NCBI RefSeq assembly: GCF_000264995.1
Contig: NW_006767442.1
Span: 1,270,634 to 1,334,633, forward strand
DNA: 64,000 nucleotides
Origin: Punctularia strigosozonata HHB-11173 SS5
Lineage: Eukaryota; Basidiomycota; Agaricomycetes; Corticiales; Punctulariaceae
Direction of reading: 5' to 3'
The translations under genes and the position numbers were made by a program. The notes under the pieces are model-generated. The model ran no database searches. It worked only from the letters and a program-made list of their open reading frames with translations, and was not told the DNA's origin. Below, piece by piece: positions 36,498 through 46,860 of the stretch; within the stretch, counting starts at the first letter, position 1; each line of letters opens with the position of its first letter.

Positions 36498-37137
36498 CTA
36501 CCATCTCAAACAGCCACCAACCTATGCAGATTTTTTTTTTCAGCGTCAACGCGATCTGCCCATCTGGAAGGCGTACCTGCTGCAAATGCGCATCCACGAC
36601 GTCCCCATCTTCCAACTCCAGCTGCAACCCAAAGGCAAAAATGATCAGCATGAACGTGACGCGCGCGCATAGACGCGAACGAACCGCAGCAGGCGTGTCG
36701 TCAGGATTGACGCGAACACCATCATACACAAACTTTAATGTTCCTAATAGCGGGATGCTCGGGCATGAGTCGGGAGCATTTCGAAGGGAAACATTGAAAT
36801 GACCTGATTCTTTGCCGAACTTTTTCTGGCAAAAGGGTGATCTCTGGGTGAACGGAGGTCGGTCAAGACGCGCGACTCAGGTACTCACATGAATAGCGTC
36901 GAAGATCTTAGAAAACGGTGTATTCACCTTGACCTTGATCGTCGTCTCTGAAGCGTCTCTGTATCTCAGCTTCATCTTTCGCGATTGAGTCAGGATCCAG
37001 CTCACGTTGACCTTGGAAATCTACCACCACGTTGATCTTCGGTTTCGTCTCTTGCTTTTCCTGAACAAGATTGTGCAGAGACTGAATCAACAACGTAGGA
37101 GGTAGAGTACCTCATGAGGTTCCTCGCTTGCGGACAT
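36498..37137 (-). CDS. SMT3: SUMO precursor (ubiquitin-like modifier)
   Basis: Small ubiquitin-like modifier that would be attached to lysines of nuclear proteins, 102 aa. The seven exons (minus) are 37137-37111, 37081-37031, 36969-36889, 36825-36804, 36743-36685, 36621-36577 and 36521-36498. A short disordered N-tail precedes the beta-grasp fold: KPKINLRYRD, ASETTIKVKVNTPFSKIFDA, LKFVYDGVRVNPDDTPA and LELEDGDVVDAHLQQ. The protein ends VGG followed by CLRW. Gly97-Gly98 is the mature C-terminus and the last four residues would be removed by a Ulp-type protease. The donor at the end of exon 2 could be three bases later, giving KINV instead of KIN. It is divergent from ATG22, with 277 bp between starts. 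Confidence 0.9.
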
Positions 37138-37414
37138 GGCGGACGACGAAGAAGACGAAAGGAGGCTGCTTCACGCGTCGAGCGCGTTGTCACGCGCGTC
37201 CACCACCGTGACGATCGACTTGGCCGCTTGGCCACCTCCCTCTTGTTTCGGGTTTGCTAATATCGAGAACGTCGTGCTGCAAACTGAGAGAGACACTGGC
37301 TCATTCGGACGCGCTATTGCCGACTTCGCCGGCTGCTGACTCGCTAAGCGGAGAGGGGAGCCTGCTCAACTCGTACGATTCGGGTGACGGAACGCGCAAT
37401 CAAGTCAACGTAGT
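37138..37414. promoter_or_regulatory. Bidirectional promoter region of SUMO and ATG22
   Basis: Head-to-head spacer of 277 bp that must hold both promoters. No single element is resolvable by eye. Confidence 0.5.
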
Positions 37415-39556
37415 ATGGGAGAGGATCCTACAAGGACGCATGACAAGCAGTTACGGGGGTGGTTGAGCTATGCGTTCGCGAGGTACGTGGATGTATGCGG
37501 TCGTCGTGCGCTTGCCCATGGACTTACCTTGCGCTTCAGCGAAGTGTTTGTCATAGTGTCATTGACACTTTTTCTCCCAATATGCCTCGAACAATTTGCC
37601 AGAGACAACGGGTACCTGGACCGTGAGGACCGAAAGGAACCTTGCAATTCCGTCGCAGCCTCCCCCGGTGGAAGAGCTGAGGCGCGCTGCGTGGTCAAAC
37701 TAGTTGGCCTCTGGATTGACAGTGCTAGCTTCAGGTATGCCCCTCTCATGTACAAGTACGAGTACCTCCGTTGACCTTCGCCCAGCCTCTACGTCAATTC
37801 CATCTCCGTGGCCTTGCAGGCACTAACGGTCATCTCCATGGGCGGGATAGCTGACCATCGTGTGCCTCCATCACTGTTACGATTGCTACCCCTCTGACCA
37901 TGTCGATTTTCCACAGCCCCGCATCGGAAACGTCTTCTCCTTATGTTTGCTGCGTTGGGCGCCTTGTCGGCAACATTATTCCTCTTGCTTCCCTCTTCAT
38001 CTCCCATATGGCCATGCTCTGCCCTCCTTGGAATCTGCGCGAACGTCGGATTTGGCGCCTCTGTGGTCGCTATGAACGCATACATACCAATTCTCGCGCG
38101 AACATCTCCGGAGGTGGTGGAACTTCGCGAGCAGGCGCTTGAACCATCGAATTCACCGGCCCCGGCGCGAGCAGCAAACGACCTGGACGCCGACTCAAAC
38201 GCTCCGCTCTTGGAGTCTGCGGACCATTCCACCGAGCCTGATGACACGTCGCAAGATTACTCTCGCGCCCTGTCAGCTGCAACCTCCCGCATATCCTCCC
38301 TCGGTATTGCGCTCGGCTACGCTGCTGGTATACTGCTCCTCATACTCACGCTAATACCTGTAACGCTTCTAAAGGGGTCGACGTTCTCGCTTCGGTTAGC
38401 CATAAGCGCCAGCGGGCTGTGGTGGGCTGTGTTCTCCCTACCGGCGGCCGCATGGCTTCCAGGTTCAGACACGACTGCTGAAGCCGAGTTGGATCACGAT
38501 CGCGAATGGAGCGTGACAAAAGAGATAGCAAAGGCCTGGAAGCGTCTTTTCGGCATGCTGCGATGGCGGGAGATCAGGCGGCTGCGGAACACGTTTCAAT
38601 ATCTCGCAGCCTGGTTTCTGCTTTCGGATGGTGAGCTGTTCGATATACTGGAGTTCTGATACCTGAGCTCCAGATTAATGCGTGAATAACAGGTTTCACC
38701 ACCATCACCTCCACGGCCGTGCTGTTCGGCAAGACGAGCCTGAATATGCCACCGTCGTCCCTCGTAGTTGTCGGTATTATAACGCCGTTGGCGGGGATAA
38801 TCGGATCGCTGGCCTGGCCACGGCTTCAACGCCGCCTGGGATGCACGAACCTCAAGGTTAGTGTAGAATTTCTTGCGTTTTCTGATCAGTTCGTCGTTGC
38901 CAAGTCTAACATTGAGTGTGTCAGGTCCTAACCACATTGGTGATTATGGCTAGCTTCGTTCCCGCCTATGGCTGCCTAGGCTTCATTCCGCTGTTCAGTC
39001 AAGGCCGAGTGAAGTTCGGTGGCCTGACGACACCTGGCGAATTGTATGCGCTTGCTATGTATTTCGGTAAAACATGTTGCCGCCACATCTCATGTCACGT
39101 CTGACGCGAGGCCGCAGGTTCTGTCTACGGCGCTTTCCAGGGGTACGCGAGGGCATTTTACGCCGAGCTGATTCCCCCTGGGGAAGAAGCCCGATGGTTC
39201 GTTGAGCTGTTTTCTCACTGGATGTGCCCGTCGACTGATCTTCTCCATCTCTTTACCGCGGTAGGTACGGATTATTTTCAATCACGGACAAGGTTCGTTC
39301 TCTATCTCCGCTCATACTGCTCCTTAACCCATCGCTAAGCCATATCTTGTTTGTGCTTCTGCTCTGTCGTCCACAGTCGAGTTCCTTCGTCGGCCCGCTG
39401 GTGGTCGGCCTGATCGCAGACACGACAGGGAACATCCGCTATGCCTTCTTTTTCCTGGTGGGTATGATATGGCTCGCCGTACCAGTGCTCAGGAGCGTGA
39501 ATGTGGAACGCGGACGGAAAGATGCAGCAAGCTACGTCTATACTTCTGGTCGATGA
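37415..39556 (+). CDS. ATG22: Atg22-like vacuolar amino-acid exporter (MFS)
   Basis: Predicted vacuolar membrane transporter that recycles amino acids released by autophagy, 547 aa. The nine exons are 37415-37482, 37540-37734, 37786-37859, 37917-38630, 38693-38856, 38925-39066, 39118-39196, 39265-39292 and 39377-39556. It starts with the Atg22-type helix region (LRGWLSYAFASEVFVIVSLT). It then shows LYVNSISVALQALTVISMGG and IADHPPHRKRLLLMF, the large hydrophilic loop with Ser/Asp-rich sequence, NVGFGASVVAMNAYIP, and the late helices with SVYGAFQGYARAFYAELIPP and RWYGLFSITDK. About twelve membrane segments are visible. All splice phases agree. Confidence 0.9.
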
Positions 39557-41023
39557 TAGGTTGCGCCCCTGTAATTCACATCGGAGCGGGCATCTCGTAG
39601 ACTGTACGTAGTTGTTAACGAATAATACATGCTGCGGAGCTTCCGTTGGAGCCAGGGCACATGCCTCTGACCGAAGCCAGGCGAGTTACGTTAGGTAGAT
39701 CTGACCCACATTGGCAAAAAATCCTTGTTACTGCGCACAGTCATCGCAGTTCGTTCAGTGACCACGTTGTCCATCGGCGTCCTATCGTGCTCCACAATGA
39801 CCGTAGCTCGCGGCGATTACGGTCACTTACAATGGCTGGCATAAATACATATGGACACATGGACAAGGTGGGTGTCCAGGCGTGTCGAGAACGCGTTGAG
39901 GATGAACGGGGGGCATGGAGGATAAATGGGCATATGTAGTAACGCAGACGGGATGGTCACCCGAACTTCCATCTACGACAGCACGTCATTAAACTTGTTT
40001 CGTGCGCATGACGGCAGCAGATAAATACATCTCACTGCATGCCAGACATCTACCAGTCAGGCGTCAGACTACGGCTTAGATTCTATCCAAGATACCTACT
40101 TGATATAAGTCTGTTTTATGCAATGTATTCGATGTCGGTAGCAGAGTCAACGTCGAACGAGAATAGACATACTGTCATAGGTTCCTCAATCGAACGCTCC
40201 TGTGCGTGACGGTAGAGGCAGTTCGCCTGATCGCTCGCGTGAGCCCCTCAATCACCACTTGCAGTAGATTTGAATCGCATGTCTTTTCCCCCCACCTGTC
40301 CACATCGGTAACACTGGAAGGAACCGGCCTCCGACCATCGCTCTTCCGAGTCGGGTGACCGAGCGAGGCCTTCCTGCATCATGTCCTCCCATGCCTTGCG
40401 ATCTTCAGTGACCGAAGCCGCACTTTCGGATACAGCTTCGCCAGTAGGCGTAGCCTGTACCAGCGAATGATATTGGTCAAAAAGCTGGATTCAAAGACCA
40501 TGGGCAGTTCCAGGCAGGAGAGTATACGGGTTGAGGCTCACCGGGGTCGACAAATCGAGGAAAGAGTCTTCAGTGGTTGCCATTGCGTCAGACTCGGGCG
40601 AAGGGACACCTCGTCCGATTCAATCAAGGTTCGTATAACGAAGCAGATCACAGCGTCAGCCTCAGTGCACAGTGACCACCCCGCCGTCTTATACATCATG
40701 GCATGGGAGCGCGATCTTGTTGTTCCTCCAAAGATACCTTCGCGAGATGATAGAATCTTAGAACCTCCATACTTATAGCTGCTTGCTGTATAGCAACGAG
40801 CCCCGATGACATCAGTCCCTGGATGAGCTTGCGACAAGAAAAGACTGCGTCCGCATGTCCATCGTGGCGGCATAATGGTAAGCTTCGAGTATATATAGAA
40901 CACAAGTCAGTGGCACTATAAAGAGCGAGCCAAATATATACAAAGCAGAACCTCGGCGACGCTCGAGCTGGGAGATGCGCAACGTCTGATAGAAGAAGGG
41001 CGACGTGGGCGCTGCTGCGGCGC
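39557..41023. other. Convergent 1.5-kb spacer, nothing supported
   Basis: Spacer between the ends of ATG22 and TFIIS. I see no gene, repeat or RNA signature. Confidence 0.4.
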
Positions 41024-42747
41024 TCACGAGAATTTCCACCTGACAACAGACGGCGCCCGTTAGCATATGCCGTGACTCTGGAAGAAAGGCGGATAGGAGG
41101 GAAGAAAGGACGGAGGGTGCACACCTGTTGTTGCATACAGTACACCTGGCGGCGGAAGAAAGCGAGGAGGGTCAATACAACATCACGCAATGATACCGAA
41201 AGGAGAAACGGGACACACGTCACGAATGTCTATACACAGATTCGGAAGATGTTCGGTCAATGACGTGTCCGTCGCCAGACTGTATGTGCGGGAACTCACG
41301 GTCATCGGTTCGTCGGCACTTCGAGTCTGCGCCTGGCGGTAGCGACACTTGCGCTGGAAAAGCGGGGCGGGATGTATATCAGTTTACACGCCGACTTGAT
41401 TTGGAGGCGTGCGAGCTGACGCACCTGCTTGCAGCGGCTGCACTGGAAGGCGTCCGTCTCGGCTTGCTGCTCCTCAGCGCCAAGGGACTGGAACAGGTTT
41501 TCCTCCCTGATTTTCTGGTCCTGCGCCCTGCGCTCTTCAGAAGCCATGTCCTATGCGGGCGTACGCGTCAGCCAAGGTTCGGTGGCGGTCTTGTTCACGA
41601 CAATAACACACCGCGCTAGTCATCTTCGCAAACTTCTCGACGGGAAGTTCGCCACTAACAACGGCGGCACGCAAGCCTGGGTTGTTCTTATCCTTCAGGT
41701 TGACAAAGAAACTGCGGATTTTGGCCTTGTACTCGGCGCCCGTGGTGCGGAACTGCGATAGGACGTCGCTTTCGATGCCTCGCGCTCGTTTGAGGACCAA
41801 GTCGGCGGCTATAGGGGGAGGGGAACGTAAGAATGCGGTCTCACGAGACGGGAATGTATGATGAATAGGGAAAGAGGCGAAGGGGCATAAGTGCCTTAAG
41901 CACGAATGCATGTCCGCCTATGGGTGACAAACAAGACTAAGGAAGGAAAGTCCAGGGGCGAGAGGACGCAGCACTCACGAGCACTGGAGTCGGAGGCCAA
42001 CGCGTCGTAGATGAGTTCAATGCATTTGTCCCGAGTTTTGTCACTCGTTACATCCATGGAGATGCCGTCGAGCTTGGCAGTTCGCGGCGCGCCATTGGTG
42101 GGCAGCGACGTCCTCGCATATGTGGTTGGGCTCGCGATGGTTGTGGCTGGCGATGCTGGTGGTGCGCCGACGCTAGACGCTATCGACGCTTTCCGCACTA
42201 TACAAACCGTTTATCAGTGGCGTCGTCGAGATGGGCGTGATTTGCGCACCTGGCGGGGGTTTGGGAGTGCTAGCCGTCGTGGATGCACCACCCGGCGTGC
42301 TCGGGGTGGCGCTCGATCCCCTCGTCTCCTTCTCCTTCTCCACCTCCGCCTTCCACTTCTTCACTACCTCCTTTGCGAGGTTGGATATGTCCCTGTTCGC
42401 ATGGGAACGGAGTTTCCCGACTGCAAGTCCGATTTTGCTCTCCTACCACACCGGAACACGCAGAGGATCAAGCATCAGTGACACACAAGCGACGAGGAGA
42501 TAAGGACGACGACGACGTACCCTCAGCCATGCCTCGGTGATTTTGGCGTCTTTCTTCAGTATAGCAAGCACATCTTTGATCTCCTACAATGCCGACGGGT
42601 CAATAACGGGTCGATGCGAAATCAGAAGTGACGAGAATGGTGCTGGGGAAATGTGTATGAAACCACAGAAAAAAACAGACATACCTGCTCTGACGAAGAG
42701 CCCTGAAGCTGCTTTGCAAGGGATTTCAACTCTGCTGCGTCCGACAT
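41024..42747 (-). CDS. DST1: Transcription elongation factor TFIIS
   Basis: Factor that rescues backtracked RNA polymerase II by stimulating transcript cleavage, 320 aa. The ten exons (minus) are 42747-42685, 42583-42521, 42442-42250, 42197-41979, 41808-41612, 41550-41425, 41353-41300, 41229-41219, 41145-41125 and 41039-41024. The N-terminal LW domain contains ITEAWLRESKIGLAVGKLRS. A Ser/Thr/Pro linker follows. The central domain spans KTRDKCIELIYDALA to KNNPGLRAAVVSGELPVEKF. The zinc ribbon has Cys282/285 (CSRC) and Cys310/313 (CTVC), with the catalytic Asp301-Glu302 in RSADEP. The last three coding exons are only 11, 21 and 16 nt. They are required to complete the ribbon, and the frames close exactly. 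Confidence 0.93.
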
Positions 42748-43416
42748 TACATGTAATACGTTTAACTACGCGGATATGTTACGGCGCTCGACGTTTATCT
42801 TTCCTTTGGTGGCTGCCGCCACCGCTGCACGTTGTTGAGGTGGACGAGCGAGACCTCAGACAACGGCGCCTCGGCCTTTGCCTGAGAAAACGCGGGGTCC
42901 CGGAGAATGCTGACGATATGTCCGGACCCCTCTGTTATGTCACCACCTTCCACGTGGCGCTTCTGGACTTTGGCCGCTTGCCACTTTTACGCGTCAGAAC
43001 TCCTTCATCAGCTTCCTCGACTTCATGTCGATCATCCCAACTTGCGTGATCGCCAACCTCGTCGACGCTAGAGCCCGAACAACCTGCGAAAACATCAGCG
43101 ATACTCTGGTTTTCTGTCCTCTCTGCGCTCTCTAGGCGCCCAACATGCACTTAAAGCCTATTCGAGGCTTTGTTCCATACCCTGTTTCACTCCGGCACCG
43201 TGCTCGCGTATACGAGGGAGGCTTCCGTCTCATATTCATTACCGGTCCTTCCGCTTCTCAACCCGCGGAATAGTGCGTGAAAGCGGCGGGATGGCGGCGG
43301 AGTTGCGTTCTTATTGGCTGCGGCAAGCTCATGGGTCTGCCTTCCATCCGAGAAGCCAAATTAAAGGGAGGAAGAAGCAGATACACCGTGGTGGCGTCAC
43401 CGCTAAAGATGATGAA

Positions 43417-43543
43417 TAGAGTGTATCTGCAGCACGGCGAAGTAGGGGTGGAACTTTTACCATGCACTGCATTTTTTGGCGGGGCTCCCCGCGGACATCT
43501 TTGACCACTGCGGAGAACTTTTACCACCTGCAGATACACTCTA
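43417..43543. mobile_element. 127-bp MITE-like element
   Basis: The ends are a perfect 16-bp inverted repeat, TAGAGTGTATCTGCAG at 43417-43432 and its complement at 43528-43543. If the outer TA is a duplicated target, the repeat is 14 bp, as in Tc1/mariner-related elements. Inside are two 12-bp direct repeats (GAACTTTTACCA at 43451-43462 and 43515-43526) and a GC-rich palindrome around 43478-43494 (GCGGGG-CT-CCCCGC). A further 10-bp copy of the terminal motif lies in opposite orientation at 43377-43386. It codes for nothing. Confidence 0.65.
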
Positions 43544-43647
43544 ATGCATCAGGGTTGCAGCCCATGCCGAATATTTGTGCTTGCGTGAAGAAGCTGGCGT
43601 CATTTTGCCTTTATCACAACTTCCGATCGCAACCGACCTTCGAGCGG

Positions 43648-43654
43648 TATAAAG
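43648..43654 (+). promoter_or_regulatory. TATA box of secreted-protein gene
   Basis: TATAAAG lies 109 bp upstream of the ATG at 43763, a typical position in this genome window. Confidence 0.55.
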
Positions 43655-43762
43655 GGATGACCAGCGCCAACAACATTCTCTCCATCCTCCTCTTCGAATC
43701 AGGAAATCCAACCTACCGACCCCATTACAGTCTTTACTCCCCAAACCACCACCTTCGACACG

Positions 43763-44464
43763 ATGTTCTCCCGTTTCGTCTCCGCCGTCTTCCTCCTCGT
43801 CGCCTTCGGCTTCGCTGTCGCGCTCGCAGCGCCCATCCAGACCGTCACCTCCGTGGCGGATGTCAAGACCGTCTTCTTGACCCTGAAGTCCACTACCGAC
43901 TCCGTGGTCCCTCAGATCAGTATGTGCTTGGACTGCTGTTCCTCCATGCTTTTTTCTGACGCGTTTGGCGCGAACAGACGCCCTCGCCGTCGCCCACAAT
44001 GCGACTGCAGACAACCTGAAGCCCCTCATCGTCGAGATCACCACCGCGGTCCAGACCGCCACCAACGTGCTTAAGACCGCCAAGCCTCTCGTTGACGAGG
44101 TTGACAAGGACGTCGTCGAGCTTCTCGGTTCCATCCTCAAGGTAATGCGTTACGTCTCTTCCGTATGCAACACCCTAACGTCAGCCCCTAGGATGTCACC
44201 GTCGCCCTTGGCAGCATCTCCAGCGACGTTATCGACAGCGTGATTGTCCACGATGTCATCGTCACTCTCGATACTACCGTCAACGGTCTCCTAGTTGTTG
44301 TGAAGGCGGTCCTCGGTGACGTCCTCGGCCTCGTCGCCAACATGTACGTGCAAGGACATCCGAAAATGTCGACTTCGCTGATGTCGAATCACAGCCTCTT
44401 CGGCGTCGCTGGTCTCCTCAGCAGCATTGGTTACGCGCTTACTCGCGCCACCCTCGGCCTCTAA
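43763..44464 (+). CDS. Small secreted helical protein
   Basis: Secreted protein of unknown function, 180 aa. Exons are 43763-43919, 43978-44141, 44192-44343 and 44395-44464. A clear signal peptide (FVSAVFLLVAFGFAVALAA) is followed by a Cys-free, Val/Thr/Leu-rich amphipathic helical body: DVKTVFLTLKSTTDSVVPQI, then VEITTAVQTATNVLKTAKPL and VTVALGSISSDVIDSV. It ends in a hydrophobic segment with YALTRATLGL. Similar secreted helical proteins occur in many mushrooms. The last intron has no stop, so retention is possible. A TATA box lies upstream. Confidence 0.8.
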
Positions 44465-45855
44465 GCTGCTCAGCCATTTTGCTGACTGCGAGGCGTTCGC
44501 TAGCGCAGCATCACCTCGCTCGGGTATTCTCTAGATTCCCGTCCCCTCGTTTAGATCATCGTACTCCATCTATAATGCACACTGCGGATAATATCATCTT
44601 TCTCAGTCTCACGATCCTCTGCTTAAGTCTGCTCCATCTGAGCTTCCATGTGGCTAGATGAACTGTTCGTTTGCGTCTGTAGAGGCAATTTGTTATACAT
44701 ACTCAGACTATATCCTGGTACTGTGGTTTCTCCACCGTAAGTTCGTCCCCTGTCCTCGCCTACGGGCGAACCTAGCCTAAGTACTTTTTGCCCAATCACT
44801 CACCGTCGGTGATCGTGAATTTGACCGTGGAAGACTTCAAACTGATCGAGGATCACTTGCGGGAACTTCCCATGGCCCGGAACTTGCGGACTGTCCCTCC
44901 GGAGTCCGGCCCAACTTATGGTCGGAAAACTACAGTATCTTCATGCGTTCTTGTAGTTGCAATTGGGAGGCGACGCCTTTCCACTTCAGCCAAGTTTTGG
45001 GGTCCCTGTGCCCGCAACAGATTCAGCGCGAACCCTAATTGATCGCTGTCACGCATGATGGTTCACGAGCAAGTACTGAAAACAACACCGGCAAGAGTCT
45101 CTTATTCCAAGCTTTGTATAGAACACCTATACTTATGATGGAATATGCCTAGCCGATGTGGCGGCCGCATGAACGAACCCAAACAAGTCCGCAGATCGGT
45201 TGCCAGGTGCAACGATTGATAGATCAAAAGGGGACTGCTCGAGGGATCATACGACTCGGAGGTATCGTACTTAACGCTTTGTTAGTACTGATCTATTCCG
45301 TCTTTCCTGAACTCGCTCTTCTCCCCAACAGGTTTCATTTCGAATGATAGCGGATCACTGCTGATCCATCTAGCGTTGAGCCCCGTTGCACGTCGAACAC
45401 CCACCGCGAACGACCATCCTCAATGTCTCCACTTGTCACTTCTTGATTGTAATCAGCCTGACGATGGCCGGCAAAGACAATCTCCCAAAATATATATCCT
45501 CTGTTCGGCGCAGCGGCTGAAGAGCATGCGATCACGTCTGCTTGATAAGAAGGTTGTGGCTATAGCTCACCTCGCCTGCTGTCGACGCACAGAGCGATGA
45601 TCATGCCTTGACGACGACCACCACAAGTTTTTCCGCCGGTTCGCTCTCGTCAATCGCAAAATCCGTGAATGCGCTGCAGCGCCGTCATGATGGTCAAGCG
45701 CCGCGGTCTCGGTATGACGAAAGGGGCATCTAAAATAGACGGACGGCGGCGGACTGCCCGTCGGGATACGCGTGTATAAGATGGCGGGCCAGTGCGCAAA
45801 CCCATCCCATCATCGATTCGTTCCCAGTTCCTATTATTATTTCCAGCGGCCCAGC
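44465..45855. other. 1.4-kb region without a supported gene
   Basis: No gene recognised. Its right end carries the TATA box of the next secreted protein. Confidence 0.4.
45775..45780 (+). promoter_or_regulatory. TATA box of secreted Cys-rich protein 1
   Basis: TATAAG lies 81 bp upstream of the ATG. The two paralogues at 52 and 54 kb have a TATA box at a similar place. Confidence 0.6.
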
Positions 45856-46530
45856 ATGTTCTCTCTTTGCGTTGTCACTGTCCTCGCCGCGCTTGCTGGC
45901 CATGCTGCGGCTCAGGAGTCCCACCAGATCTCGGTACGTGCAAGCTTCTGAGTCCGGCACCAAGACCATATGCTGACAATTTTCTTTAATACCTATAGTT
46001 GACTAACAACTGCGGCTCTGGCAACGCCGTCTTCCTCTATGAGGCGAATGGTACTCCTCAAGGGTCAACGACCATCCAGGGGCAAGTCCTTGGCGGCATC
46101 GCCTGGATTGACGGCTTCGCCGGTGCCAACTGCCTCAGCTCCGGCGTGAACTGCGGCGCCGTCGAGTTCACGCTGAGGAACGACTCCCCGAACCAGAACG
46201 CGGTGGACTTCACACTCGAGCCCCAGCCCGAGAACGGCAGCCACCAGTTGTAAGTCGCAACGCTGCCGGCGTGACGTCCAAGCTGCAATCTGACTGATGG
46301 ATGTGGTTCCAGCACATACCCCATGTCGTATAGCTACATCGGCGGAGGAGCTTGTGCAGGGATCAGCGACAACTGCCCATCTGCGGGATCGTGCCCGAAT
46401 GCCTTCACGGATCCCACGAACGGCACCCCATTGCAATGCATTGGGAGCAACGCTGGAGTGCGTATAGTGTTCGGTTTCGTTGTGTGAACATAAGTTGACA
46501 CGATGACAGATTCAAATCACCTTCTGCTAG
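45856..46530 (+). CDS. Secreted Cys-rich 'glycopeptide'-type protein, paralogue 1
   Basis: Small secreted protein, 164 aa. Exons are 45856-45933, 45999-46249, 46313-46457 and 46510-46530. A signal peptide (VVTVLAALAGHAAA) precedes a beta-rich domain with LTNNCGSGNAVFLYEANGT, GANCLSSGVNCGAVEFTLRN and SYIGGGACAGISDNCPSAGS. It ends IQITFC, where a final Cys closes the family pattern. This resembles mushroom proteins annotated as 'glycopeptide' and loosely thaumatin-like. Enzymatic function is unlikely. A cell-wall or host/defence role would be inference. Four-exon structure and exon lengths match the paralogue at 54 kb. Confidence 0.87.
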
Positions 46531-46860
46531 ACGCCTTGAGGCTACTTCTTGCAAGAACTCGGTTTGACCCGGGGCTTTGGCTTTGTCATAATGCCTTTAT
46601 AATATTACAGATAATATATACGGTTATGTCAGTATGGCGGATATCACCTGAGGTATCGCAACCCTGCCCGCCGAGCACGATTGAGCCAGCTGAGGATGTC
46701 CGGTCGGACCCAGAGAGTAAAGGAGAGCATGACGAACAAGCGCCCGTTCGTCTAGTTAGGCGCCGGCCACGTCGGAGGCATTCAGCGCGATCTCATTACG
46801 CGAGACCGGCCTCCACCACCACTAGCGACTCACGAGGACCTTCACCCTCGGTCCGCGACA

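Larger units (their letters stand above)
42748..43762. other. Spacer with MITE-like element and TATA promoter
   Basis: This holds the promoter of TFIIS at its left, a small inverted-repeat element (listed separately) and the promoter of the secreted protein at its right. Open frames here are not supported as genes. Confidence 0.5.

Noticed and set aside
42537-43049. 170-codon plus-strand frame
   Set aside because: Overlaps the first TFIIS exon and its promoter on the opposite strand.
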